Origin: Zoogloea sp016790385 | GTDB taxonomy: Bacteria > Pseudomonadota > Gammaproteobacteria > Burkholderiales > Rhodocyclaceae | Length of the DNA: 64,000 nucleotides | Direction: 5' to 3' (one strand) | Assembly (NCBI RefSeq): GCF_041916735.1 | Contig: NZ_JAYRYY010000001.1 | Shown here: piece by piece, positions 25,177-33,696 of the stretch | Layout of the letters: each line of letters starts with the position of its first letter | Numbering within the stretch: the stretch's first letter is position 1 | Notes under the pieces: model-generated | The model's input: the letters and a program-made list of their open reading frames with translations, nothing else | Database searches by the model: none | What the model was told of the DNA's origin: nothing | Made by a program: the position numbers and the translations under genes

Positions 25177-26709
25177 ATGAACGACCAGCTGATCATTTTC
25201 GACACGACTCTGCGTGACGGTGAGCAAAGTCCCGGCGCATCGATGACGCGGGATGAAAAGCTGCGCATTGCCCGACAGCTTGAAAGGATGAAGGTCAATG
25301 TCATCGAGGCAGGATTTGCAGCTGCCTCCAACGGCGATTTTGAAGCAGTCAAGGCGGTCGCTGAGGCCATCCGGGAGTCCACCGTGTGCTCCCTGGCGAG
25401 GGCCAACGAGAACGATATCCGCCGTGCCGGTGAGGCGATCCGTCCGGCTGCGTCAGGGCGCATTCATACCTTCATTGCCACCAGTCCCATCCACATGGAG
25501 AAGAAGTTGCGGATGACGCCAGACCAAGTGGTAGAGCAGGCGGTGCGGGCGATTGGCTGGGCGAAGGAGTACACGAACGATATCGAGTTTTCGGCCGAGG
25601 ATGCGGGTCGTTCCGAGATCGACTTCCTATGCCGCATTTTTGAAGCGGTGATCAAGGCCGGCGCGACGACCATCAACGTGCCCGATACGGTAGGCTACAA
25701 CGTGCCGGAGCAGTTCGCCGAAACTATTCGGAGCCTGATCGAACGCGTGCCAGGGTCCGATAAGGTGGTTTGGTCAGTGCATTGCCATAACGACCTCGGG
25801 CTCGCTGTCGCCAACTCCCTGGCTGCCGTGCGTGCAGGGGCCCGACAGGTGGAATGCACCGTCAATGGCCTCGGTGAGCGTGCTGGCAACGCTTCACTCG
25901 AAGAGATCGTCATGGCTGTGCGGACACGCAAGGATATCTTCCAGTGCGATACCCGCGTCGATACCACCCAGATCGTCCCTGCTTCGAAGCTGGTTTCCGG
26001 CATCACGGGCTTTCCGGTTCAGCCCAACAAGGCGATTGTAGGTGCCAATGCTTTTGCCCACGAATCAGGCATCCACCAGGATGGTGTGCTCAAGCATCGG
26101 GAAACCTATGAAATCATGCGTGCCGAAGATGTGGGCTGGAGTACCAACAAGCTGGTGATGGGCAAGCACTCCGGGCGCAATGCCTTCCGCTCGCGCTTGC
26201 AGGAACTGGGGGTGGATATCACGTCGGAGGAGCAGCTCAACCACGCGTTTGCCCGCTTCAAGGAGCTTGCCGATAAGAAGCACGAGATCTTCGACGAGGA
26301 TTTGCAGGCACTGATGAGTGACGAGAGTTCGGAGCCAAAGGAGCATTTCCGTCTGCTTTCGTCGTCTTTTCACTCGGAAACCGGTGAAACGCCCTGTGCC
26401 CGTGTGACGCTTGCCGTGGGTGGTACCGAGGCCAAGGCGGAGTCATGCGGTTCGGGCCCGGTCGATGCGGCTTTCAAAGCGATCGAGGTGGTGGCCAGGA
26501 GTGGGACGGAACTGCTGCTTTACTCGGTGAATGCCATTACCACGGGTACGGATGCCCAGGGTGAGGTGACCGTGCGTCTGTCAAAGGATGGTCGCGTGGT
26601 GAATGGTCAGGGGGCCGACACCGACATCATCGTGGCTTCGGCCAAGGCTTACCTCAACGCGCTGAACAAGATTCAGGCGGGCGCGGAAAAAATGAATCCG
26701 CAGGTGTGA
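25177..26709 (+). CDS. leuA: 2-isopropylmalate synthase
   Basis: Protein of 510 residues that condenses acetyl-CoA and 2-oxoisovalerate, the first committed step of leucine synthesis. The catalytic N-terminal TIM barrel starts with FDTTLRDGEQSPGASM (metal Asp and Arg) and includes HCHNDLGLAVANSLAAVRAG (metal His residues) and the VNGLGERAGN region. The C-terminal domain (about 390-510) is the leucine-binding allosteric domain. ATG 25177 has GGGAG upstream. It completes the branched-chain set with ilvIHC. Confidence 0.96.
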   Translation: MNDQLIIFDTTLRDGEQSPGASMTRDEKLRIARQLERMKVNVIEAGFAAASNGDFEAVKAVAEAIRESTVCSLARANENDIRRAGEAIRPAASGRIHTFIATSPIHMEKKLRMTPDQVVEQAVRAIGWAKEYTNDIEFSAEDAGRSEIDFLCRIFEAVIKAGATTINVPDTVGYNVPEQFAETIRSLIERVPGSDKVVWSVHCHNDLGLAVANSLAAVRAGARQVECTVNGLGERAGNASLEEIVMAVRTRKDIFQCDTRVDTTQIVPASKLVSGITGFPVQPNKAIVGANAFAHESGIHQDGVLKHRETYEIMRAEDVGWSTNKLVMGKHSGRNAFRSRLQELGVDITSEEQLNHAFARFKELADKKHEIFDEDLQALMSDESSEPKEHFRLLSSSFHSETGETPCARVTLAVGGTEAKAESCGSGPVDAAFKAIEVVARSGTELLLYSVNAITTGTDAQGEVTVRLSKDGRVVNGQGADTDIIVASAKAYLNALNKIQAGAEKMNPQV

Positions 26710-26719
26710 GCTCGCTGGC

Positions 26720-27088
26720 TCAGCCCTCACTGGAGGACTGGGCCAGTCGTGATGGTGCGGTGTTGCGGGCGTACAGCACGACAACGATAAAGAAGATCAC
26801 GCTCAGTAAGGCCTCTGCCAGCGCCAATGCATTGCCCGGCGGCGCATCATTTGTGCGTACCACGCCTTCGGTCAGGTAGAGCAGGATCATCATCGAACTC
26901 CACTGGTAGGTGTAGCGTGTGCCGCGCAGGATGCCGAAGAGGGCGGCCATCAGAGGCAGAACCTTGAGCGTCATCCATGAGCCTCCCGGGCGGAGAGGCG
27001 CCAGCATTGTCTCCCAGGCGAGGCAGAGAGCGATCAGACCGAGCAAAGTGATGCTGGCAATCAGGGACAGGGTTTTGGGTTTCATCAT
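26720..27088 (-). CDS. DUF2069 family membrane protein
   Basis: Protein of 122 residues with four predicted membrane helices: SLIASITLLGLIALCLAW, LKVLPLMAALFGIL, MMILLYLTEGVV and ALLSVIFFIVVVLYA. This matches the DUF2069 family, found beside wrbA in many proteobacteria. The start overlaps the wrbA stop, so the two are coupled. Function unknown. The long upstream frame to 27475 is only antisense or out-of-frame wrbA sequence. Confidence 0.82.
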   Translation of the reverse strand: MMKPKTLSLIASITLLGLIALCLAWETMLAPLRPGGSWMTLKVLPLMAALFGILRGTRYTYQWSSMMILLYLTEGVVRTNDAPPGNALALAEALLSVIFFIVVVLYARNTAPSRLAQSSSEG

Positions 27089-27678
27089 TTGGCGAGTTTG
27101 AGTGCGGTTTCGGCCAGGCGTTTGCCCAGTGCTATGGCGAGGCGTCGTTCCTCGTCGGTAAGTTGAGTGTTTTCGTCCTTGCCTGCCCAATGGGTTGCGC
27201 CATAAGGGGAGCCGCCGCTGTGGGTGCGTGTCAGATCGGGTTCGGAGAAGGGAAGGCCGACAATCAGCATGCCGTGGTGTAGAAGCGGCGTCATCATCGA
27301 CAGCAGCGTACTTTCCTGACCGCCATGCTGGCTCGCGGTAGAGGTAAATACGCAGGCGGGCTTTCCAGCCAGGGCACCGGATAGCCATGGGCCAGCCGTT
27401 CCATCCAGAAAATATTTCATCGGTGCCGCCATATTGCCGAACCGGGTGGGGCTGCCGACCGCAAGGCCAATGCATTCCTCCAGATCCCGGATTTCCGCAT
27501 AGGGCGCACCATGGTTGGGCACATCGGGTTCAAGCGCTTCACAAACGGCGGATACCCTTGGCACTGTCCGCAATCTTGCCGCCGTACCAGGTACGGAGTC
27601 GATGCCGCGTGCGATCATCTCGGCCAGGGCACGAACCGAGCCCCGGTGGCTGTAATAGAGAACGAGGATTTCCTGCAT
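27085..27678 (-). CDS. wrbA: NAD(P)H:quinone oxidoreductase, WrbA family
   Basis: Flavodoxin-like protein of 197 residues. The FMN-binding start is ILVLYYSHRGSVRALAEMIARG, and the segments GSPTRFGNMAAPMKYFLDGT and FTSTASQHGGQESTLLSMM are typical of WrbA. It reduces quinones by two electrons, limiting oxidative stress. It is divergent from the YihY gene and coupled to the DUF2069 gene downstream. Confidence 0.92.
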   Translation of the reverse strand: MQEILVLYYSHRGSVRALAEMIARGIDSVPGTAARLRTVPRVSAVCEALEPDVPNHGAPYAEIRDLEECIGLAVGSPTRFGNMAAPMKYFLDGTAGPWLSGALAGKPACVFTSTASQHGGQESTLLSMMTPLLHHGMLIVGLPFSEPDLTRTHSGGSPYGATHWAGKDENTQLTDEERRLAIALGKRLAETALKLAK

Positions 27679-27715
27679 GGGTGAGGTGTTTTACGCGGAA
27701 AGGCATTATACGTAA

Positions 27716-28969
27716 ATGGGCTCGGCGCTTGATTCCGGCATCCGTCTGCGCGCATCCGTGGGCTCGCTGCGCCATCTTTTGAAGGCGGTGTTGCGGCGTT
27801 TTCGGGAGGGCCGGTGTTCTCAGGTCGCGGCCAGTCTGGCCTTTACCTCGCTGCTGTCGCTTGTCCCCTTCGTGACCCTGGTTGCCGTGGTATTCAGCAA
27901 GTTTCCTCAATCCCAGCGCTTCAGGGATGCTCTACAGGGGTTTCTACTCGATAACCTCCTGCCGGAGAAGGCAGGAAAAGTGATTGCCACTTACGCCTTC
28001 CAGTTCAGCCAAAAGGCCACCAATCTGACGATTGTCGGTGGTGCGGTATTGATCCTGACCGCAATCATGCTGATGCGGACCATCGATCAGGTAATCAATC
28101 AGATCTGGCGCGTGCAGGCCCACAGGCCTTGGGCCAGCCGAATGGTGGCTTACTGGGCTGTTCTGTCCTTGGGGCCTCTTCTGCTGGCGGGGGGCGTCTT
28201 TGCTGCTGGTGCTCTGCTGAACGCGTCCATGGATTTCATGAATGAGCCGGCCTGGTTGGAGATGGCGGGTTTGCGATTGGTTTCCCTGGGTGTTCTTGCG
28301 GGGGTCTTTGCGACGCTCTATTTTGCCGTCCCCCATTGCAGTGTGAGGCTTGCCGACGCTGGTTTGGCGGGTGTGCTGGCCGCGGCAGCATTTCTGATCA
28401 TGCAGCGGCTTTTTGGTCTTTACCTGGCCCATTTCCCAAGTTACACGCTGGTATATGGCGCGTTTGCCGTCGTGCCGATCTTTCTTTTGTGGCTCTACCT
28501 GTCTTGGATCATCATCCTGCTCGGGGCGGTGATTGCCGCTGTCCTGCCGGAACGGAGTCTTCGACGGCGGCCATTGCCCGATTTTCCCGGGCGCCCACTT
28601 TATGTAGCCTTGCTCATCCTTGCTGAACTTGCAGCGGCGCAATCCCTGGGGGTTTGCCGTAGCGTGGCGGATCTCGCCGATGTGGCTCGGGTGGGGCATG
28701 ATGAGGTTCGGGCGGCCCTGGCGCGTCTCTCATCGTCGAGAATCGTTGTTCGTGGCGATTCGGGCGGATGGTTGCTGGCTCGTTCTGCCGAAAGTGTGCG
28801 CCTGTCGGAGCTGGTTGTGCTTTTCGGTTTGGCGCCTTTGCCCCATTCTCCTGTCGCGAACGGGCCTGAACGATGGCTGGAGGGAGCTTGGCAAAGACTG
28901 GTGGCAGCCGTTCAAACGGCCGCCGACGTATCGCTAAGCCAGTTGCTGGAAGAGGGGCGCGTTGAGTGA
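27716..28969 (+). CDS. YihY/BrkB family inner membrane protein
   Basis: Protein of 417 residues. Residues 20-280 form the six-helix YihY domain, with the typical SQVAASLAFTSLLSLVPFVTL and TIDQVINQIWRVQ segments. Residues about 290-400 are a cytoplasmic extension with a helix-turn-helix-like stretch (VADLADVARVGHDEVRAALARLSSSRIVV). The family was once annotated as RNase BN, which is incorrect. Function remains unclear. It ends 1 bp before the convergent stop of the next gene. Confidence 0.88.
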   Translation: MGSALDSGIRLRASVGSLRHLLKAVLRRFREGRCSQVAASLAFTSLLSLVPFVTLVAVVFSKFPQSQRFRDALQGFLLDNLLPEKAGKVIATYAFQFSQKATNLTIVGGAVLILTAIMLMRTIDQVINQIWRVQAHRPWASRMVAYWAVLSLGPLLLAGGVFAAGALLNASMDFMNEPAWLEMAGLRLVSLGVLAGVFATLYFAVPHCSVRLADAGLAGVLAAAAFLIMQRLFGLYLAHFPSYTLVYGAFAVVPIFLLWLYLSWIIILLGAVIAAVLPERSLRRRPLPDFPGRPLYVALLILAELAAAQSLGVCRSVADLADVARVGHDEVRAALARLSSSRIVVRGDSGGWLLARSAESVRLSELVVLFGLAPLPHSPVANGPERWLEGAWQRLVAAVQTAADVSLSQLLEEGRVE

Positions 28970-28970
28970 C

Positions 28971-30461
28971 TCAGAGGGGGTATGGGTCGATTTCGTATTG
29001 GAACAGCTCTACCGCCGCTGTCTGCATGTCCAGGCTGAGGAGGCGTCCTTGGGCAACATAGAGGCGGTTGGTATCCGACACGAGCATGAAGCGACGGGCA
29101 GAGTAGGTGCCCGCCGGCGCCAGGATCGACTGCTGACGACCGAGTGCGTGAACCGGGGGCAGCACCAGAGCTGGGCTCATCGGTCTTGTGCGTTCGGCAT
29201 TACGGAATCCGACAGTCACAGGTCTTGCGGAGTTGGCAAGGACTTGTAGACCGAGTTCAATCTGTTCGGGGGTTTCGGTTCGAATCCAGCGCACCACGCA
29301 TAATGTCCAGGGCTCATCGTCGCCGCGGCGCAGGGCAATTGCCATGCCTGCACTCAGGTCGCTCGCCGTGCCGGTGACTTGCATGATGGCGTAGCCGGTT
29401 GGGCTCTCGTTGACCACCATCCATTCGGAGGAATACAGAGCCTGTCGGGACAGACCCGGGTCGCGGAGCATCTTCCAGATGGAGTTGAGTCCGGAGCATA
29501 CCCGAACCGCATACTGGCTGCGTCGGCGGGAGTGCTCCCGGCGCGGTGGGCAGGCCCAATACTCTCTGACCCGCCTGAGCAGGGAGGCCGCTTCCGCTCT
29601 GTCCATCCCGCTGTGAAAGTCGGCGGGGGGAGGGCCATCACTCTCCAGGCGGTCAATCAGGGAGGTGGCGCGCCGGGCGAGTTCCTCTCCCGAGAAATAA
29701 AGAAGCCCGTCCAGATCGGGTGGGTTGCGCCGATGTATCGACATGGGCTGCGTGTCCTGGTCCGGGTCCAGCCAGAACCAGCCGAGTTCGTCATTTCCGG
29801 GGGGAGTGAGCCGGATCGTGGTGGTGCTTGCGTTGTTGGAGATGAATTCTGACAGCCAGCAGATTTCTTTCCCCGTCAGGCCTTCGGGATGAGCCGCAGA
29901 GAAGGCCAGCACGTATTTGTAGGCGGACTGAGCGCTCTCAGGAGCGTCCCCCCCTTGTCCCGGCTCTGCTTCGGAACTGCTGCCTACATATAGGGAGTGG
30001 GCTTTCAACCAGAACTCATACGGCGCGCTGTTGCCGGCGAGGTGCGCAATGGTCAGTTGTTCTCCCAATAGCTCAAGCGCCCTTGCGCTGATCGTGACGG
30101 GATTGCGGCGTAATGTTCGTACCAGTCGGTGACGTATCTCGTTCAGGACTTCCTCGTGCCAGGTGACCAACTTTCCCAGCGCAGATACCAATCGCGTTGC
30201 GGATCGATGCAGGCCCAGGGTGAGGGGGAGGGAGGCTCCGGCGAGGCGTTCCCGAAATTGTCGGCTGATGGCTATGCTGCGGGTATGCAGGAGATCCAGG
30301 CAGCGCTGGAGCTGGCTGCGACTCACATCGGAACGGCCGAGCTCGTCAAGATGACGCACAAGGGTTGCCAGTTCCAGGTCGGCATCGGCCGATAGAGGAG
30401 AAGCCAGCCAGTCGAGAACTGGCGCTGTGCGATCGGAGAGGTTGGAGTCGGCGGCGCTCAT
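28971..30461 (-). CDS. large cytoplasmic protein of unknown function, weak PilZ-like C-terminus
   Basis: Product of 496 residues with no signal peptide or membrane segment. The first 150 residues are helical (including ATLVRHLDELGRSDVSRSQLQRCLDLL). The middle contains a predicted serine/acid-rich loop (SSSEAEPGQGGDAPESAQS). Residues about 370-490 are beta-rich, with GYAIMQVTGTASDLSAGMAIAL, EPWTLCVVRWIRTE and IELGLQVLA, resembling a PilZ-type barrel by eye, but the RxxxR motif is not clear. It is divergent from the rpsP operon. Confidence 0.6.
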   Translation of the reverse strand: MSAADSNLSDRTAPVLDWLASPLSADADLELATLVRHLDELGRSDVSRSQLQRCLDLLHTRSIAISRQFRERLAGASLPLTLGLHRSATRLVSALGKLVTWHEEVLNEIRHRLVRTLRRNPVTISARALELLGEQLTIAHLAGNSAPYEFWLKAHSLYVGSSSEAEPGQGGDAPESAQSAYKYVLAFSAAHPEGLTGKEICWLSEFISNNASTTTIRLTPPGNDELGWFWLDPDQDTQPMSIHRRNPPDLDGLLYFSGEELARRATSLIDRLESDGPPPADFHSGMDRAEAASLLRRVREYWACPPRREHSRRRSQYAVRVCSGLNSIWKMLRDPGLSRQALYSSEWMVVNESPTGYAIMQVTGTASDLSAGMAIALRRGDDEPWTLCVVRWIRTETPEQIELGLQVLANSARPVTVGFRNAERTRPMSPALVLPPVHALGRQQSILAPAGTYSARRFMLVSDTNRLYVAQGRLLSLDMQTAAVELFQYEIDPYPL

Positions 30462-30594
30462 TGCCTGGGAAGTCTCGTGGCCAGGCCGACATTGTAATTA
30501 AATCGCCGGGATATGTGCCGCGTTTCGGTGCGTCCGGTGTGATTGAGGGTGGAGTGGCGACATCAGTGGTGGGGCGTCGATTGGTGCATCAGCC

Positions 30595-30623
30595 TTGATG
30601 TTTTTTCGTCGGTGATCTAATAT
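30595..30623 (+). promoter_or_regulatory. sigma-70 promoter of the rpsP operon
   Basis: TTGATG at 30595-30600 and TAATAT at 30618-30623 with a 17-bp spacer, about 38 bp upstream of the rpsP start. A good match to consensus and correctly placed for a strong ribosomal operon. Confidence 0.75.
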
Positions 30624-30660
30624 CCGACGTTTTTCCATTCCATCGGATCAGGAACAAGTC

Positions 30661-30912
30661 ATGGTTGTTATTCGTCTCGCCCGCAGCGGTTCCAAGAAGC
30701 GTCCTTTCTACAACATCGTTGCCGCCGATTCCCGTAATCGTCGCGATGGTCGTTTCATCGAGCGCATCGGTTACTACAACCCCGTTGCTTCCGGCAATGC
30801 CGTCAGCCTTGTGGTCAATGCCGAGCGTCTGTCCCACTGGCAAGGCCACGGTGCCCAGCTTTCCGACACCGTGTCCCGCCTCGTGAAGCAGGCCGCCAAG
30901 GCGGCCGCCTGA
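30661..30912 (+). CDS. rpsP: 30S ribosomal protein S16
   Basis: Protein of 83 residues beginning MVVIRLARSGSKKRPFYNIV, the S16 signature, needed for 30S assembly. AGGA ribosome binding site lies upstream. First gene of rpsP-rimM-trmD-rplS, a conserved proteobacterial operon. Confidence 0.97.
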   Translation: MVVIRLARSGSKKRPFYNIVAADSRNRRDGRFIERIGYYNPVASGNAVSLVVNAERLSHWQGHGAQLSDTVSRLVKQAAKAAA

Positions 30913-30949
30913 GTTGTCCGGGTCTTCCGATCTGTCGCACGACTCGGCA

Positions 30950-31450
30950 ATGATCGTCCTGGGGCGCATTGTTGCGCCCTTTGGCGTTGCGGGCTGGGTC
31001 AAGGTTCATCCCTTCGGAGATGATCCGCTTTCCTGGAAGAAGATCCCCCAATGGTGGCTTGCCACCGATCCGGACGGCAATGCGTGGGTGCCCTTCACGT
31101 TGAAGGGGTGCAGGGAGCATGGCGGTGGCATTGTCGCCAGTTTCGATGAGGTGCCGGATCGCAATGGTGCGGAAGCTGTTACAGGCTACTACGTGGCAGC
31201 CCCCCGTCATGCAATGCCGAAGCCCGAGAAGGATGAGTACTACTGGGGCGATCTTATCGGGCTCGAAGTGGTCAGCGCTGCCGGGGTGAGTTTTGGCAAG
31301 GTAGAGGGGCTGCTCTCCACAGGCGCCCATGATGTGCTTCAGGTGCGGGATGGTGAAGCCGAGCGTCTTATCCCCTTTGTTGCTGCCTACGTGCTCAATG
31401 TGGATACGGCTGCCGGGCAGATCCAGGTGGATTGGGACGCGGATTGGTGA
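30950..31450 (+). CDS. rimM: ribosome maturation factor RimM
   Basis: Protein of 166 residues from ATG 30950; a TTG at 30914, 2 bp after the rpsP stop, would add 12 residues. It binds S19 and helps 30S head maturation. The N-terminal RimM domain starts IVLGRIVAPFGVAGWVKVHPFGDD, and the C-terminal PRC-barrel includes YYWGDLIGLEVV. The stop overlaps the trmD start (TGATG). Confidence 0.93.
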   Translation: MIVLGRIVAPFGVAGWVKVHPFGDDPLSWKKIPQWWLATDPDGNAWVPFTLKGCREHGGGIVASFDEVPDRNGAEAVTGYYVAAPRHAMPKPEKDEYYWGDLIGLEVVSAAGVSFGKVEGLLSTGAHDVLQVRDGEAERLIPFVAAYVLNVDTAAGQIQVDWDADW

Positions 31451-32232
31451 TGACTGCCGGCAAAGGTTGCAGGGCCTACGATGTCATCACCCTGTTTCCT
31501 GAGATGTTTGCGGCGTTGTCGGAGTTCGGAATCACCGGAAGGGCTCGTGACAGGGATTTATACGAAATCCGCTGCTGGAATCCCAGGGATTTTACCGAAG
31601 ACCGCCATCGTACGGTCGATGACCGCCCCTACGGCGGCGGGCCTGGAATGGTGATGCTTCCCGGCCCCTTGGAACATGCCATCGTCGCCGCGAAGGAACG
31701 TCAGTTGCAGTGTGCGGGCGCAGCGGGGCGTGTGATCTACCTCTCGCCCCAAGGGCGTCCGTTGGATCACGACAAGGTACTCGAGCTGGTGTCGGAGCCA
31801 TCTCTGATCTTGCTGTGCGGCCGTTACGAAGGGGTTGATCAGCGTTTGATCGACCGCTGTGTGGATGAAGAAATTTCTCTCGGTGATTTCGTCCTTTCAG
31901 GGGGCGAGTTGCCGGCGATGGTTTTGCTTGATGCAGTGATCCGGCAGTTGCCGGGTGCGCTCAATGATGAGGATTCTGCGGTCGAGGATTCGTTTGTTGA
32001 TGGCCTCCTCGATTGTCCGCATTACACCCGTCCGGTGGAGTACGAAGGCATGCGCGTTCCCGATGTTCTGTTGTCGGGCAATCATGCAGAGATCCGTCGC
32101 TGGCGGTTGCAGCAGTCCTTGGGGCGCACGGAGCTGCGGCGACCCGATCTGCTTGCAAGTCGGAAATTGAGCAAGGAAGAGTTTCGGCTGCTGGATGTGT
32201 TCCGGCAGTCAGACACGAAACCACAAAACTAG
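31450..32232 (+). CDS. trmD: tRNA (guanine-N1)-methyltransferase TrmD
   Basis: Protein of 260 residues that methylates G37 of tRNAs with CNN/GNN-type anticodons, preventing frameshifts. SPOUT-family features are ITLFPEMF, DDRPYGGGPGMVM, LLCGRYEGVDQR and the C-terminal SGELPAMVLLDAV knot. ATG 31450 overlaps the rimM stop. The stop codon sits in the loop of a perfect hairpin. Confidence 0.96.
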   Translation: MTAGKGCRAYDVITLFPEMFAALSEFGITGRARDRDLYEIRCWNPRDFTEDRHRTVDDRPYGGGPGMVMLPGPLEHAIVAAKERQLQCAGAAGRVIYLSPQGRPLDHDKVLELVSEPSLILLCGRYEGVDQRLIDRCVDEEISLGDFVLSGGELPAMVLLDAVIRQLPGALNDEDSAVEDSFVDGLLDCPHYTRPVEYEGMRVPDVLLSGNHAEIRRWRLQQSLGRTELRRPDLLASRKLSKEEFRLLDVFRQSDTKPQN

Positions 32233-32244
32233 CGTTGTGGTTTC
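32217..32244 (+). repeat. hairpin spanning the trmD stop codon
   Basis: Perfect 10-bp inverted repeat GAAACCACAA/TTGTGGTTTC with an 8-nt loop that contains the trmD TAG. It has no T-tract after it, so it is more likely an mRNA processing or stability element than a terminator. Confidence 0.6.
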
Positions 32245-32319
32245 ATAACAAAGCCGTGTATCAGGTGGCGACCTGCTCTGCACGAAAGGCCACTGGCCCC
32301 ATTTTTTCAGGAGTGACGC

Positions 32320-32718
32320 ATGAACCTCATTCAGCAACTGGAACAAGAAGAAATTGCCCGTCTGACCCAGGGCAAGGCCATCCCCGAGTTCGCTCCCGGC
32401 GACACCGTGGTGGTTCAGGTCAAGGTGAAGGAAGGCAACCGTGAGCGTCTGCAGGCTTATGAAGGCGTAGTCATCGCCAAGCGTAACCGCGGCCTCAACT
32501 CGGCGTTCATCGTTCGCAAGATCTCTTCCGGCGAAGGCGTGGAGCGCACGTTCCAGACTTACTCTCCGCTGGTTGCAAGCATCGAAGTGAAGCGCCGTGG
32601 CGATGTTCGTCGTGCCAAGCTGTATTACCTCCGCAGCCGTTCCGGCAAGTCCGCGCGCATCAAGGAAAAGCTGGACTACAAGTCCTTTGCTGCGAAGGCT
32701 GCCGCTGCCAAGGCCTGA
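32320..32718 (+). CDS. rplS: 50S ribosomal protein L19
   Basis: Protein of 132 residues with the L19 features MNLIQQLEQEEI, FAPGDTVVVQVKV and RRGDVRRAKLYYLRSRSGKSARIKE. It lies at the 30S-50S interface. AGGAG ribosome binding site. Last gene of the rpsP operon, followed by a strong terminator. Confidence 0.97.
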   Translation: MNLIQQLEQEEIARLTQGKAIPEFAPGDTVVVQVKVKEGNRERLQAYEGVVIAKRNRGLNSAFIVRKISSGEGVERTFQTYSPLVASIEVKRRGDVRRAKLYYLRSRSGKSARIKEKLDYKSFAAKAAAAKA

Positions 32719-32732
32719 TCTTCTTCAGGCAC

Positions 32733-32762
32733 AAAAAAACGGAACTTCGGTTCCGTTTTTTT
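32733..32762. terminator. intrinsic terminator after rplS
   Basis: Perfect 13-bp arms: ACGGAAC/GTTCCGT core flanked by A7 and T7, around a TTCG tetraloop, 14 bp after the rplS stop. The symmetrical A/T tracts make it usable by the convergent folE2 transcript too. Confidence 0.93.
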
Positions 32763-32807
32763 TCGTCGGTTGTCTGCCACCTCCCGAGGGAGGTGGGGCA
32801 GGAATCA

Positions 32808-33614
32808 TCACGCGCGTTTGTCGTGCTCGATCAGCGCGTAAGCGGAATGGTTGTGAATGGATTCGAAGTTTTCAGACTCGACTACGTAGGCATCGATGCG
32901 GGCTTCGCGGTTGAGACAGCCGGCTACGTCACGCACCATGTCTTCGACAAACTTGGGGTTGTCATAGGCGCGTTCCGTCACGAACTTCTCGTCCGGACGT
33001 TTGAGCAGGCCATACAGCTCACAGGATGCCTGACTCTCCACGAGCTGTACCAGTTCCTCGATCCACAGGTGGTCGTTGGTTGTGGTGGTGACGGTAACGT
33101 GGGAACGTTGATTGTGCGCGCCGTATGCCGAGATCTTCTTTGAGCAAGGGCACAGGCTCGTGACGGGCACGACGATCCGCATCGTGAACTCATAGGCGCC
33201 ACCTTCGCTGATCTCGCCGATGAAGGTGACTTCATAATCCATCAGGCTTTGAACTCCGGAAACCGGGGCGGCCTTGTTGATGAAGTAGGGGAAGGTCATC
33301 TCCACATGACCCGTCTCCGCTTCAAGCTTCCGTACCATTTCGCGCAGCATCGGTTCGAAGGATTCAACGGAAATCTCGCGCTCGTGGCTGTTCAGGATCT
33401 CCACGAAACGGGACATATGCGTGCCCTTGAAATTGTGGGGCAGGCCGACGTACATGTTGAAGACGGCGATGGTGTGCTGAACGCCCCCATTCTTGTCCTG
33501 GACGCGGATCGGATGACGAATGGACTTGATGCCGACCTTATTGATGGCCAGTTGGCGGGAGTCGGCGGAATTCTGGACATCCGGAATCGGGGTGGGGGCT
33601 TCGCACGTAGTCAT
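32808..33614 (-). CDS. folE2: GTP cyclohydrolase FolE2
   Basis: Protein of 268 residues of the FolE2 (GCYH-IB) family, which makes 7,8-dihydroneopterin triphosphate for folate and can use metals other than zinc. The family N-terminus is IPDVQNSADSRQLAINKVGIK, and the metal Cys lies in SLCPCSKKISAYGAHNQRS (about residues 152-170). It is downstream of dxs and ispA. FolE2 is often a low-zinc alternative to FolE; no Zur site was identified upstream. Confidence 0.95.
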   Translation of the reverse strand: MTTCEAPTPIPDVQNSADSRQLAINKVGIKSIRHPIRVQDKNGGVQHTIAVFNMYVGLPHNFKGTHMSRFVEILNSHEREISVESFEPMLREMVRKLEAETGHVEMTFPYFINKAAPVSGVQSLMDYEVTFIGEISEGGAYEFTMRIVVPVTSLCPCSKKISAYGAHNQRSHVTVTTTTNDHLWIEELVQLVESQASCELYGLLKRPDEKFVTERAYDNPKFVEDMVRDVAGCLNREARIDAYVVESENFESIHNHSAYALIEHDKRA

Positions 33615-33696
33615 GACTGTTCTCGTTAAATCTCGTTGGGGAATGGGGATCTGTGGCCCCTTGTTGGATTGATCCTATCATTCCCGACAAAAGCAC

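Noticed and set aside
30607..30634. Hairpin with T-run before rpsP considered as an attenuator
   Set aside because: It overlaps a good -10 box and the expected transcription start, so it would not form in the RNA; the promoter reading fits better.
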